From the NCBI GenBank assembly GCA_016806145.1, contig CP063167.1, forward strand, positions 1,112,501 to 1,176,500: DNA of 64,000 bases, written 5' to 3'. Under the pieces are notes generated by a model. It worked only from the letters and a program-made list of their open reading frames with translations. It was not told the origin of the DNA and searched no databases. The DNA is from Variovorax paradoxus (GTDB lineage Bacteria > Pseudomonadota > Gammaproteobacteria > Burkholderiales > Burkholderiaceae_C). This document shows, one piece after another, positions 16,545 to 24,396 of the stretch (position 1 is its first letter; every line of letters starts with the position of its first letter). The translations under genes were made by a program, and so were the position numbers.

Positions 16545-16919
16545 TCAGTGCCGGCGGCGCGCTTCCGCCGCCGTCTGGCAGGCCGTGCAACGGATGGCGG
16601 TGGGCCGGGCCAGGAGCCGTGCGCGCGGGATCTCGTTGGCGCAGTCTTCGCAGATGCCGTAGCGTCCGCTCGCCAGACGCGCGATCGCCTGCTCGATCTC
16701 CTCGAGCCTGGCGCGATCGATCTCCACTTCGGCCATGTGCACGTCGCCGGCGCGCTCCGCTTCGGCTTCATCGGCATGGGTCTTCACTTCATGGTCGTTC
16801 TCGGCCAGCGCCGCTTCGGCCGAAGGCGCCGAGGCGCGCAGTTCGTCGAACACCTGGCGCCTCATCGTGTCCAGCTGAAGACGCAGTGCGCGGCGGTCGG
16901 TGGTATCCAGATGTCTCAT
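16545..16919 (-). CDS. TraR/DksA family zinc-finger protein
   Basis: A 124-residue DksA-like protein: a charged coiled-coil N-terminal half, then RLASGRYGICEDCANEIPRARL and IRCTACQTAAE, giving the C-x2-C...C-x2-C zinc finger. DksA-type proteins enter the secondary channel of RNA polymerase and alter initiation under stress; short versions often lack the full set of catalytic acidic tip residues. It lies 61 bp after the HtrA-like gene on the same strand and may be read with it. Its end converges with the hypothetical gene at 16529. Confidence 0.88.
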   Translation of the reverse strand: MRHLDTTDRRALRLQLDTMRRQVFDELRASAPSAEAALAENDHEVKTHADEAEAERAGDVHMAEVEIDRARLEEIEQAIARLASGRYGICEDCANEIPRARLLARPTAIRCTACQTAAEARRRH

Positions 16920-16980
16920 GGCGATGTCCTTTGCGATGTATGGATGAATGAATGGGTATTCGGGGGTGACGGTCTTGCGT

Positions 16981-18441
16981 TCAGGAGCGTTTGCTGGGCG
17001 AGGCCGGCAGGCGCACCGCCACGTAGGCGAACCGGTGATCGCGCATCACCAGCAGCGCGACCGTCTTTCCAGGCGACACCCGCGCAAGGCTTTGCCTGAA
17101 ATCGTCCATGCGATAGAGCTTCACCGTGTTCAGGGCCACCACGACGTCGCCCGCGCGGATGCCTTCGCTGCGCGCGGGGCCAGAGGCCTCGCGCACCAGC
17201 AGGCCGCTGTCGACGCGCAGTTGCAGGCGCTGCACGGGCGAAAGCTCGCCCAGGCTCAAGCCCAGTCCGTCGTTCCATTCGGGCGCGGCCGCCGTGAAGC
17301 TGCTCTGGGGCGGCGCGGACTGCGCCCTCAACGACACCTGGAGCATGCGGTGGGTACCGTGTCGCCAGACCTCCAGCTGCATGCGGCTGCCGGGCTGGCG
17401 TTGCGCGATCTGCTGGGGAAGATCGGCAAAGTGCGCAAGCGGCTTGCCGTCCAGCGACAGCACCGCATCGCCCTGCGCCAGGCCCGCGGCCTGTGCCGGA
17501 CTGTCCGCCTCGACGCGCACGACCAGCGCGCCGGTGGCCGACGGCAATTCGAAGGATTGGGCCAGGGCCGGGGTCACCTCCTGGAACTCGGCGCCCAGGT
17601 AGGCCCGGCGCACGGCGCCGTGCTCGCGCAGTTGCCCGGCGATCTGCATCGCCAGGTTGATCGGCACCGCGAAGGACAACCCCATGTACCCGCCATTGCC
17701 GCTGTAGATCATGGAATTGATGCCCATCACCTCACCCCGGCTGTTGAAGAGCGGGCTGCCCGAGCTGCCGGGGTTGATCGCGACATCGGTCTGTATGAAG
17801 GGAATGTCGCCGGCGCCAGCCAAGACGCGACCGACCGCGCTGACAACACCGGCTGTCACGCTGCCATGAAAGCCGAAGGGCGAGCTGATCGCGGCCACCC
17901 AGTCGCCGGGCTCGAGTGTCGACGAGTCGCCGATGACAGCCACAGGCAACGCGGTGGCATCGATTTTCAGGAGGCCAACGTCGGTGCGCTTGTCGACACC
18001 CACCACGCGTGCCGTGAAGCGGCGCCCGTCGTCCAGTCGCACCTGGGCCTCGTCGATGTGGGTGACCACGTGGGCGTTCGTGAGGATCAGCCCGTTGCTG
18101 TCGATGATCACGCCCGAGGCGAGATCGCGGATCTGGCTGATCCGGGCGCTGGCCGGCAGCGGCCAGGCCAACCGGTCGGCGAAGTCGTGTTCGGGGGCGA
18201 TTTCGATTTCGATGCTCTCCAGGCTTTCGTCGCGCCCGATGCGCAGCGTGCTGATGTCGACCACCGAGGTGCTGCGGCTGGCGACCAGCGACGAGAAACC
18301 GGGCGCGGCAGCCCCGGCGCGCTCGACCGCAACCGGCGCTGCCATTACCTGGTCTGCAGGTGTCGGCGCCGCCGCCGCACAGGCGCCCAGCAGCGAGACG
18401 CCGGCAACAAGCGTGCAGACGAGGCGGATGGCGCGGTTCAT
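16981..18441 (-). CDS. HtrA/Deg-type serine protease with two PDZ domains (lipoprotein-like)
   Basis: A 486-residue trypsin-like protease. The N-terminus MNRAIRLVCTLVAGVSLLGAC has a lipoprotein-like signal (LGAC). The catalytic triad is His in LTNAHVVTH, Asp in DKRTDVGLL and Ser in NPGSSGSPLF. Two PDZ domains follow, with GALVVRVEADSPAQAAGL and the second ending LLVMRDHRFAYVAV. It would act in the periplasm on misfolded proteins. It is a paralogue of the protease at 19653, in opposite orientation. ATG 18441 is chosen because the signal peptide begins there. Confidence 0.88.
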   Translation of the reverse strand: MNRAIRLVCTLVAGVSLLGACAAAAPTPADQVMAAPVAVERAGAAAPGFSSLVASRSTSVVDISTLRIGRDESLESIEIEIAPEHDFADRLAWPLPASARISQIRDLASGVIIDSNGLILTNAHVVTHIDEAQVRLDDGRRFTARVVGVDKRTDVGLLKIDATALPVAVIGDSSTLEPGDWVAAISSPFGFHGSVTAGVVSAVGRVLAGAGDIPFIQTDVAINPGSSGSPLFNSRGEVMGINSMIYSGNGGYMGLSFAVPINLAMQIAGQLREHGAVRRAYLGAEFQEVTPALAQSFELPSATGALVVRVEADSPAQAAGLAQGDAVLSLDGKPLAHFADLPQQIAQRQPGSRMQLEVWRHGTHRMLQVSLRAQSAPPQSSFTAAAPEWNDGLGLSLGELSPVQRLQLRVDSGLLVREASGPARSEGIRAGDVVVALNTVKLYRMDDFRQSLARVSPGKTVALLVMRDHRFAYVAVRLPASPSKRS

Positions 18442-18487
18442 GGCGCACGTGGAAGAGAAGGCCGTCACGTCGCTTCGAATCCGGTCT

Positions 18488-19027
18488 TCAGATCGACTGC
18501 GCCGATAGCGTGACAGGCCGTACCACGGCGTGTGAATCCTCGGCGTTGGCGTTGACGTTGGCGATGGCGGTGCCGAAGGCCTGCAGCCGGGCCGCACAGC
18601 TGCCGTCATCGACTTCGCGCATGGTGACGGCGGAGCTCAGGACCGGGGAGCGGCCAAGAAGTTTGCCGATCTCGGCCACCGCATTCGGGGCGCCTTGGCC
18701 GCCCATGACCGAGAGGACCGCGACATCGGGCAGGCGGTCGCGTTGGCGCGCGACGAAGCTGCGCATGGGGCCGGCCAGTTGCAGCATCCAGATCGGCGAC
18801 ACCAACACCACCGCATCGAAGTCGCTGGGCGGTGAGCCGTCGTAGCCGATGGCGGGCTGCCGCCGGAAGAACGAGTCGAGCATGCATCGCCAACTGCCCA
18901 GGGCACCGCTGCGCGGCCGCGCATCGGTGATCTGGGCCATGGGCCAGCCCTGCTGGCTGCACAGGAGTTCGGCGACCCGGCGGGACGTGCCGGTGTAGGA
19001 ATAGACGATGACCAGGACGTTGTTCAT
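18488..19027 (-). CDS. flavodoxin family protein
   Basis: A 179-residue protein starting NNVLVIVYSYTGTSRRVAEL, the FMN phosphate-binding loop of flavodoxins (SYTGTSRR). FDAVVLVSPIWMLQLAGPMRSF is the second FMN-contact loop. It probably carries electrons or reduces quinones. The stop lies 46 bp before the HtrA-like start, on the same strand, so the two (and perhaps DksA) form an operon controlled by the FNR-type box at 19093. Confidence 0.85.
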   Translation of the reverse strand: MNNVLVIVYSYTGTSRRVAELLCSQQGWPMAQITDARPRSGALGSWRCMLDSFFRRQPAIGYDGSPPSDFDAVVLVSPIWMLQLAGPMRSFVARQRDRLPDVAVLSVMGGQGAPNAVAEIGKLLGRSPVLSSAVTMREVDDGSCAARLQAFGTAIANVNANAEDSHAVVRPVTLSAQSI

Positions 19028-19092
19028 GGCTGCCTCTGTCTCTCGGTTTCATTCACGGGCAACCAATGTAGGCAGCCAAGGGCAGCGTGACC

Positions 19093-19106
19093 TTGCGCTG
19101 AATCAA
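19093..19106. promoter_or_regulatory. FNR/FixK-type box for the flavodoxin operon
   Basis: TTGCGCTGAATCAA (other strand TTGATTCAGCGCAA). At -41.5 the leftward transcript would start near 19058, 31 nt before the flavodoxin start. Confidence 0.62.
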
Positions 19107-19150
19107 GAACGCACGCCGTTGCGCAGGCGCGCTGCGCAACCCCGGTTTTC

Positions 19151-19164
19151 TTGATGTGGCGCAA
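19151..19164. promoter_or_regulatory. FNR/FixK-type box for the Usp-HtrA-Nudix operon
   Basis: TTGATGTGGCGCAA fits the pattern. At -41.5 the rightward transcript would start near 19199, 31 nt before the Usp ATG at 19230, mirroring the box at 19093. Confidence 0.62.
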
Positions 19165-19229
19165 GGCAGGCCCCGGGCCGCACAACGACCATTCGTGTAT
19201 CGGGGAGCGTCCCCGGCAAAGGAGCCACC

Positions 19230-19652
19230 ATGAAAATCCTGCTCGCCGTCGATGGCAGCAATTACACGAATCGCATGCTGTCCTACCTGCTCGCCCACAA
19301 GGAATGGGCGAGCACGGGCCATGCATTCACTGTCTTCTATGCGGTGCTGCCGGTGCCGCACCGTGCCGCGGCCTTTGCCGGGCCGGACCTTGTGCATGGT
19401 TACTACGAGGACGATGCGCGCGTGGTGGTCGAACCGGTCCGCGCCTTGCTGACCGAGCACGGCATCGAGGCGCGCTTCGAGCACCGCATCGGCCATCCCG
19501 CTGAAGAGATTGCATCGTTCGCCCAGAAGGAACAGTTCGATCTCCTGGTGATGGGATCGCGCGGCCACGGCGCACTGGCGAATTTGGTACTGGGGTCGGT
19601 CGCCACCAAGGTGCTGGCCGCGTGCACGGTGCCGGTGCTGCTGGTGCGCTGA
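19230..19652 (+). CDS. universal stress protein (single UspA domain)
   Basis: A 140-residue UspA protein from MKILLAVDGSNYTNRMLSYL to VPVLLVR. The nucleotide-binding motif is GSRGHGALANLVLGSVATKVL. AAAGGAG precedes ATG by seven bases. Its TGA is directly followed by the ATG of the HtrA-like protease, which implies coupled translation. Confidence 0.92.
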   Translation: MKILLAVDGSNYTNRMLSYLLAHKEWASTGHAFTVFYAVLPVPHRAAAFAGPDLVHGYYEDDARVVVEPVRALLTEHGIEARFEHRIGHPAEEIASFAQKEQFDLLVMGSRGHGALANLVLGSVATKVLAACTVPVLLVR

Positions 19653-21083
19653 ATGAACGCCGGCACCCTGGCGCGAAGGACCATTGGCGCAGTCGCGGGC
19701 GCACTCGCGATGACGGCCGGTATGGGGGCCTGGTCGCAGACGCGCTCGTGCCTAGACCGTGCGCCGTCGGCCTCACAGGGCACTGACTTCGTGGCGGCAG
19801 CAGCACGGCAGTCTCCTGCGGTTGTGAGCATCACAGTCGCGGGCGCGGGCAACGAATGGGCAGCCGCCGGCGAAATGTCACCGCCGACGCGTTGGGGGCA
19901 AGGCGTGGGGCGTGGTTTCGCATCTGGGTTCGTCTTCGATCCCGATGGGTACATTTTGACCAGCGCGCATGCGGTGACGGGGGCGCAGGCGGTTTCCGTC
20001 GTCACGGCGGATCAGCGTCGCTTCGACGCGGAGGTGGTGGGCATCGACCGCCGCACCGACGTCGCGCTTTTGCGGATTGCGGCATCCAATCTGCCGGTGG
20101 TGGCCGTCGGACAGAGCGGCGAAGTCTGTCCAGGCGAATGGGTTGCGGCAATGGGCGCGCCGTTCGGCTTCGAACGCAGCGTGACCGCCGGCGTCGTGAG
20201 CGCCAATCCGCGCTACATGCCGGGCGGCAACGGCGTGCCGCTGATCCAGACCGATGTCGCGCTCAATCCCGGCAACTCGGGCGGCCCGCTGTTCGACGAG
20301 CGGGGGAACGTGGTGGGCATGAACTCGATGATCTATTCCGCCAGCGGCGGGTACTTCGGCGTGTCGTTCAGCCTGCCCATCGATACCGCGATGCGGGTGG
20401 CGGACGAACTTCGCGCAACGGGGCGGGTGACGCGCGGCCACATTGGCGCGCGTACCCAGCCGCTGACGGCCGACCTGGCGCCGGCTTTTGGCCTGGATGC
20501 CGGCCTGGGCGCGCTGGTGGTGCGCGTCGATGCGGACAGTCCGGCCGAGACCGCGGGCCTTCGCAGTGGCGATGTGGTGCTGGCTGTCGGCGCCGCCGCA
20601 GCGGCGATGCCCTATGCCGAGATCCAGGAGCGTGTGGCCAGCGCCACCCAGGGCAGCCGGCTGGCCCTGCGTATCTGGCGCCACAGGGCGCCGTTGACGG
20701 TGCAGGTGGGCGTGATTCAGAGCGTGCCGGACATGCCGCCCAAGCTCGTTGCGCGTGCGGACGCGCATGAAGTCCGCTTCGGACTCGAGCTTACGGAACG
20801 CAAGGGCGTGCTCGGCATCAGCCTGCAGGACCCCGGCCTCTATGTGCAGGGCGTGTCGGGGTCGGCCCAGCGGGCTGGGCTGCGCTATGGCGACGCGCTG
20901 ATCGCGGTCAACGACGTGCGCGTGGCCGGCCTGGCGGATTTCGATGCGGCGATCCGAGCCATTCCGGAGAGCGACACCGTGGCGCTGCTGGTCATGCGCG
21001 GCGCGAACCGGAGCTACGTCGCGATTCCTCCCCGAGTGTCGAAGCGCGCGGCATTGACGCCCTCCGTGAGGCCATCGCCATGA
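19653..21083 (+). CDS. HtrA/Deg-type serine protease with PDZ domains
   Basis: A 476-residue periplasmic protease with a signal peptide (AVAGALAMTAGMGAWSQ). The catalytic triad is His in LTSAHAVTG, Asp in DRRTDVALL and Ser in NPGNSGGPLF. Two PDZ domains follow; the first starts GALVVRVDADSPAETAGL. Shared stretches such as VTAGVVSA, IQTDVA and NSMIYS show it is a paralogue of the protease at 16981-18441. ATG 19653 touches the Usp stop; the last four bases overlap the Nudix start. Confidence 0.9.
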   Translation: MNAGTLARRTIGAVAGALAMTAGMGAWSQTRSCLDRAPSASQGTDFVAAAARQSPAVVSITVAGAGNEWAAAGEMSPPTRWGQGVGRGFASGFVFDPDGYILTSAHAVTGAQAVSVVTADQRRFDAEVVGIDRRTDVALLRIAASNLPVVAVGQSGEVCPGEWVAAMGAPFGFERSVTAGVVSANPRYMPGGNGVPLIQTDVALNPGNSGGPLFDERGNVVGMNSMIYSASGGYFGVSFSLPIDTAMRVADELRATGRVTRGHIGARTQPLTADLAPAFGLDAGLGALVVRVDADSPAETAGLRSGDVVLAVGAAAAAMPYAEIQERVASATQGSRLALRIWRHRAPLTVQVGVIQSVPDMPPKLVARADAHEVRFGLELTERKGVLGISLQDPGLYVQGVSGSAQRAGLRYGDALIAVNDVRVAGLADFDAAIRAIPESDTVALLVMRGANRSYVAIPPRVSKRAALTPSVRPSP

Positions 21084-21571
21084 AGTCGGTGAGTTGCGGC
21101 GTTCTGGTGTTCGATCTCGCGGGAAACCTGCTGCTCGGCCATGCAAATGAGAGCCACTACTGGGACATCCCGAAAGGCGAGGGTGCAGCGCAGGAGCAGA
21201 GCGCACAGACCGCCGTGCGCGAGGCCTTCGAAGAATTCGGGCTGCAGCTCTTGCCGGGGCAATTGAGGGAGATCGGAATTTTCGAGTGCCGCAGGGACAA
21301 AGACTTGCGGCTCTTCACCGTTCTGGTGAGTCCATTCGACACGAAACGCTGCGTATGCACCAGCTTCTACACAGACCGCCACAGGCGGCGGCGCCCCGAG
21401 ATGAATGGATTCCGCTGGGCGCAGCCGGACGACCTGCCGCAACTGTGCGCGCCCAGCCTCGTTGCCGTGCTCACGCACGCGATGTCGCTGCCCGCGATCC
21501 ACGGGCAGTTGCTGTACGAGGTCGGGCCGGTCGATGCGGCGCCGTCGCCGCGCAACGTTCGCGTGGCTTGA
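21080..21571 (+). CDS. Nudix hydrolase
   Basis: A 163-residue Nudix protein. The Nudix box spans GEGAAQEQSAQTAVREAFEE and the following FGL (GX5EX7REUXEEXGU), about residues 34-56. It hydrolyses a nucleoside diphosphate linked to some moiety; the substrate is not evident. ATG 21080 overlaps the protease stop (ATGA), placing it as third gene of the Usp-HtrA-Nudix operon. Confidence 0.88.
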   Translation: MKSVSCGVLVFDLAGNLLLGHANESHYWDIPKGEGAAQEQSAQTAVREAFEEFGLQLLPGQLREIGIFECRRDKDLRLFTVLVSPFDTKRCVCTSFYTDRHRRRRPEMNGFRWAQPDDLPQLCAPSLVAVLTHAMSLPAIHGQLLYEVGPVDAAPSPRNVRVA

Positions 21572-21581
21572 TCCTGCGCAA
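21568..21581. promoter_or_regulatory. FNR/FixK-type box before the HiPIP operon
   Basis: TTGATCCTGCGCAA overlaps the last codons of the Nudix gene. At -41.5 the transcript would start near 21616, 55 nt before ATG 21671. Confidence 0.58.
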
Positions 21582-21670
21582 AGTCGCATACGGCCTCGCG
21601 CTCAAGACTGACCGCAGTCCATCCCAACAATCCAGAACGATGGATTCACAACCCGTCACGAGGCCGCGCC

Positions 21671-21826
21671 ATGAACATCACGTTGAAGGGAACGCTCCAG
21701 TTCCTGAGTTTCAGCATTGCCACCCTCCTGGCCACGAGCGTTCTCGTGCTCGCTGGACTGAACGAACGCGGCAACGCGCCGGACAGCCTGGCCTTGATCT
21801 CACACATAACGGAAGACCCACGATGA
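21671..21826 (+). CDS. 51-residue single-span membrane peptide coupled to HiPIP
   Basis: A short open frame from ATG 21671 to TGA 21824-21826 encodes 51 residues: a few polar residues, one hydrophobic helix (FLSFSIATLLATSVLVLAGL, residues 11-30) and a hydrophilic tail. Its stop overlaps the HiPIP start (ATGA at 21823), strongly suggesting translational coupling. No family is recognised. It could anchor, chaperone or serve as a redox partner of the HiPIP at the membrane; that is inference. Confidence 0.6.
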   Translation: MNITLKGTLQFLSFSIATLLATSVLVLAGLNERGNAPDSLALISHITEDPR

Positions 21827-22128
21827 ACACAAGCCGCCGCACTTTCATAATCACGCTCGTCGCGACAAGCTCGGCCCTGTCGGCCACGCGCTTGCTGGCC
21901 CAAGCCACACTCGACGAAAAAGACCCGCAGGCCATGGCGTTGAGCTACGTCGGCGATACGGCGAAGGTCGACGCGAAGAAGTTTCCGAAGCACGACAACA
22001 CGCAGCGGTGCAATGGCTGCGCGCTGTGGCAGTCCAAGCCGACGGATGCGCAGGGCAATTGCGCCCTGTTTGCCGGCAAGCAGGTCAGTGCGAAGGGGTG
22101 GTGCAGCGCCTGGGCCAAGAAGGGGTAG
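21823..22128 (+). CDS. high-potential iron-sulfur protein (HiPIP)
   Basis: A 101-residue precursor. The N-terminus SRRTFIITLVATSSALSATRL has the twin-arginine pattern used to export folded HiPIP. The mature part has the four cluster cysteines: two in RCNGCALWQ, one in NCALFAGKQV and one in GWCSAWAKK. HiPIP holds a 4Fe-4S cluster and carries single electrons in the periplasm between respiratory complexes. It is the second gene behind an FNR-type box, which fits a role in respiration at low oxygen. Confidence 0.92.
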   Translation: MNTSRRTFIITLVATSSALSATRLLAQATLDEKDPQAMALSYVGDTAKVDAKKFPKHDNTQRCNGCALWQSKPTDAQGNCALFAGKQVSAKGWCSAWAKKG

Positions 22129-22163
22129 CACCCGCGCCACGTGCCGGTGGAATCCCCCGACAG

Positions 22164-22200
22164 CCTGACTTGTTGGTCAGGAAGCCTGCCGGCTTCTTAA
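22164..22200 (+). terminator. tandem hairpins after HiPIP
   Basis: Two adjacent stem-loops: CCTGAC/GTCAGG (22164-22181, six-base loop) and GAAGCC/GGCTTC (22181-22196, TGCC loop), the second followed by TTAAT. The T-run is short, so it is a probable but not textbook terminator closing the HiPIP transcript. Confidence 0.5.
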
Positions 22201-22279
22201 TCTGGCGTTAATCCGCTTTGCCGACCATCCGCTTTCCTGAACCGGCCCGCCTTCCGCGCGGGCATCCCGAGGAAAGTGC

Positions 22280-22930
22280 ATGTTCATCTCATCGCCATCA
22301 CGCGACAGCGCGGTCTCATCGCCGGGCGGCCTTCCCGAGGTCCTTGCGCCCGAGCTCACGTTGCACTGCATCGGTGATCCACGCAGGGCCGACGTCGAAA
22401 ATTTCATCAGCGAGGTTTACGCGCGCCGCTACTCAGCGAAGGTGCCGCATTTCGCGCCCGTGCTGGTCGGCCTGCGCGAGGGCGGCAAATTGCTTGCGGC
22501 CGCGGGTTACAGAAGCGCGGCGCAGGAGCCGCTTTTTCTCGAGCGTTACCTGCCGTCGCCGGTCGAAGCAATGCTGGCGGCGAACGCCGATGCGCGCCCC
22601 ACGCGTGCGGAGATTGTTGAGGTCGGCCATCTCGCGGCGAGCCGCGGCGGCGAAGGCCGGCGCCTGATCCAGGTGCTGGCTCCGCATCTGGCTGCAGAGG
22701 GGTTCGAGTGGGTGGTCGGCACGGTCACGCAGGAATTGCGTCCGATGCTGGTCCGGCTCGGTGTGGCGCCGCTCACGCTTGGCGCTGCCGACCCCGCAGT
22801 ATTGGGCGAGGAGGCCGCGCCCTGGGGAAGCTACTACGATCACCAGCCCGTGGTACTGGCCACGCACCTGAAGCGCGCGTTGCGCCGCTACATGGCACGC
22901 CGGCCCGGCACGCAGGGAGTCGTCCGATGA
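22280..22930 (+). CDS. thermostable hemolysin family protein (GNAT-like)
   Basis: A 216-residue protein of the thermostable hemolysin (delta-VPH, T_hemolysin) family: VENFISEVYARRYSAKVPHF, EPLFLERYLPSPVE, then EIVEVGHLAASRGGEGRRLI and LGVAPLTLGAADP. The name comes from Vibrio; the fold is thought to be acyltransferase-like, related to GNAT and acyl-homoserine lactone synthases. A true hemolytic role here is doubtful. No signal peptide is seen. It overlaps the AMP-ligase start by four bases (ATGA at 22927) and leads the operon with an HDO and an SDR, which fits a biosynthetic acyl-transfer step. Confidence 0.82.
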   Translation: MFISSPSRDSAVSSPGGLPEVLAPELTLHCIGDPRRADVENFISEVYARRYSAKVPHFAPVLVGLREGGKLLAAAGYRSAAQEPLFLERYLPSPVEAMLAANADARPTRAEIVEVGHLAASRGGEGRRLIQVLAPHLAAEGFEWVVGTVTQELRPMLVRLGVAPLTLGAADPAVLGEEAAPWGSYYDHQPVVLATHLKRALRRYMARRPGTQGVVR

Positions 22931-24396
22931 GTGGCCGCATCAATCCGTCCGCCGCGGCGCTCGACGATGGCAAGCGCCGCTGGACCTTCGCAGAACTGGA
23001 CCACGAAGCAGCCCGGTTGGCGCAACGCCTGCGCGCCGTGGATTGCCGCGTCGTCGCCACGCTGATGGACAACTCGCCCGCCTGGGTGGTCGCCGATCGC
23101 GCGGCATTGCAGGCGGGGCTGGTGCACGTACCGCTGCCCGTGTTTTTCACGCCCGAGCAGATCGACCATGCACTGGGCGCGGCCGGCGTGGACACCGTGC
23201 TCACGCTGCCCGCGCTCGCTGCGCGCTGGCCGCAGGTGCCCGCCATCGAATGCGCGGTCGCCGGCCAGTCGCTGGCGATGCTGCGTCTTCCCGCCCGCCC
23301 GGTCCCGATGGCGGCGGGCACCGCCAAGATCACCTTCACCTCGGGCACCACCGGATCGCCCAAGGGGGTGTGCCTGAGCGAGGCCGCGATGCAGCGGGTG
23401 GCTTTGGCCTTGGTGCAGGCGATGGAACCGCTGGACATCCGGCGCCACCTGTGCGCCTTGCCCTTTGCGGTGCTGCTGGAGAACATTGCCGGTGTTATGG
23501 CGCCGCTGCTGAAGGGCGCGACCTGCGTCACCCTACCGCTGCAAAGCCTGGGGCTAAGCGGTTCGTCGAGCTTCGATGCGGAGCGCTTCCACGAGGTAGT
23601 GGTGGCACAACAGCCCAACAGCATCATCTTGCTGCCGCAGATGTTACGTGCCTGGGCCGGCCACCTGATGCAAAGCGGCCAGCGCGCGCCCGATTCGCTG
23701 CGGTTGGTCGCTGTCGGCGGTGCGGCGGTGGGCGTGAAGCTGATCCACGGTGCCCGCGCGCTCGGCATACCGGCGTACGAGGGCTACGGGCTCTCTGAAG
23801 GCGCTTCGGTGCAGACGCTGAATTTGCCGGGCAGCGACCGCCCTGGGGCGGCCGGCCGCGCCTTGCCGCATGCGCAAATCCGCATCGCCCACGACGGCGA
23901 AATCGAGGTGGCCGGCAGCCTTTTCGGCGGCTACCTCGGGAGCGACGCCGCGGCGCCGGCATGGTGGCCTTCGGGGGACCTCGGACGCATCGACGACGAG
24001 GGGTTCCTTCACATCGACGGGCGCAAGAAGCATCTGCTGATCACCGCCTTCGGACGCAACGTCTCGCCCGAATGGGTGGAGACCGCGCTGCGAAGCGAGA
24101 ACGCGATTGCGCAGGCGGTGGTCTTCGGCGATGCCCAGCCTGCGCTGAGCGCGGTGCTTTGGCCACTGCGGCCCGATGCGAGTGACGCGGCCTTGCAAGC
24201 CGCGGTCGATGCGGCCAATGCGGCGCTTCCCGACTATGCCCGCGTACGGAACTGGGTGCGCGGACGCGCGGCTTTCTCGGTCGAAGCCGGCACCGCCACA
24301 GCCAACGGGCGGCCGCAGCGCGTGACCGTGCTGCAACTTCACGCCGATGCCCTGGGCATGACGGCGGCTTCATCCACCGATCCGGAGTTTTCATGA
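22927..24396 (+). CDS. AMP-binding acyl/aryl-acid ligase
   Basis: A 489-residue adenylate-forming enzyme. The P-loop TFTSGTTGSPKG begins near residue 136, EGYGLSEG lies near 285, and SGDLGRIDDEGFLHIDGRKK holds the conserved Asp near 350. It should activate a carboxylic acid as acyl-AMP and pass it to CoA or another acceptor. The C-terminal A10 motif reads ANGRPQR: the usual catalytic Lys is replaced by Arg. Starts and stops overlap both neighbours (ATGA), so it is translated with the thermostable hemolysin and HDO proteins. Confidence 0.87.
   Translation: MSGRINPSAAALDDGKRRWTFAELDHEAARLAQRLRAVDCRVVATLMDNSPAWVVADRAALQAGLVHVPLPVFFTPEQIDHALGAAGVDTVLTLPALAARWPQVPAIECAVAGQSLAMLRLPARPVPMAAGTAKITFTSGTTGSPKGVCLSEAAMQRVALALVQAMEPLDIRRHLCALPFAVLLENIAGVMAPLLKGATCVTLPLQSLGLSGSSSFDAERFHEVVVAQQPNSIILLPQMLRAWAGHLMQSGQRAPDSLRLVAVGGAAVGVKLIHGARALGIPAYEGYGLSEGASVQTLNLPGSDRPGAAGRALPHAQIRIAHDGEIEVAGSLFGGYLGSDAAAPAWWPSGDLGRIDDEGFLHIDGRKKHLLITAFGRNVSPEWVETALRSENAIAQAVVFGDAQPALSAVLWPLRPDASDAALQAAVDAANAALPDYARVRNWVRGRAAFSVEAGTATANGRPQRVTVLQLHADALGMTAASSTDPEFS

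Noticed and set aside
16948..18513. 521-codon open frame on the plus strand opposite the HtrA-like protease
   Set aside because: No recognisable motif; the minus strand carries the complete catalytic triad and PDZ domains.
22280..22930. Genuine hemolysin or virulence factor
   Set aside because: No signal peptide or pore-forming features; the operon context is biosynthetic and the family name is historical.
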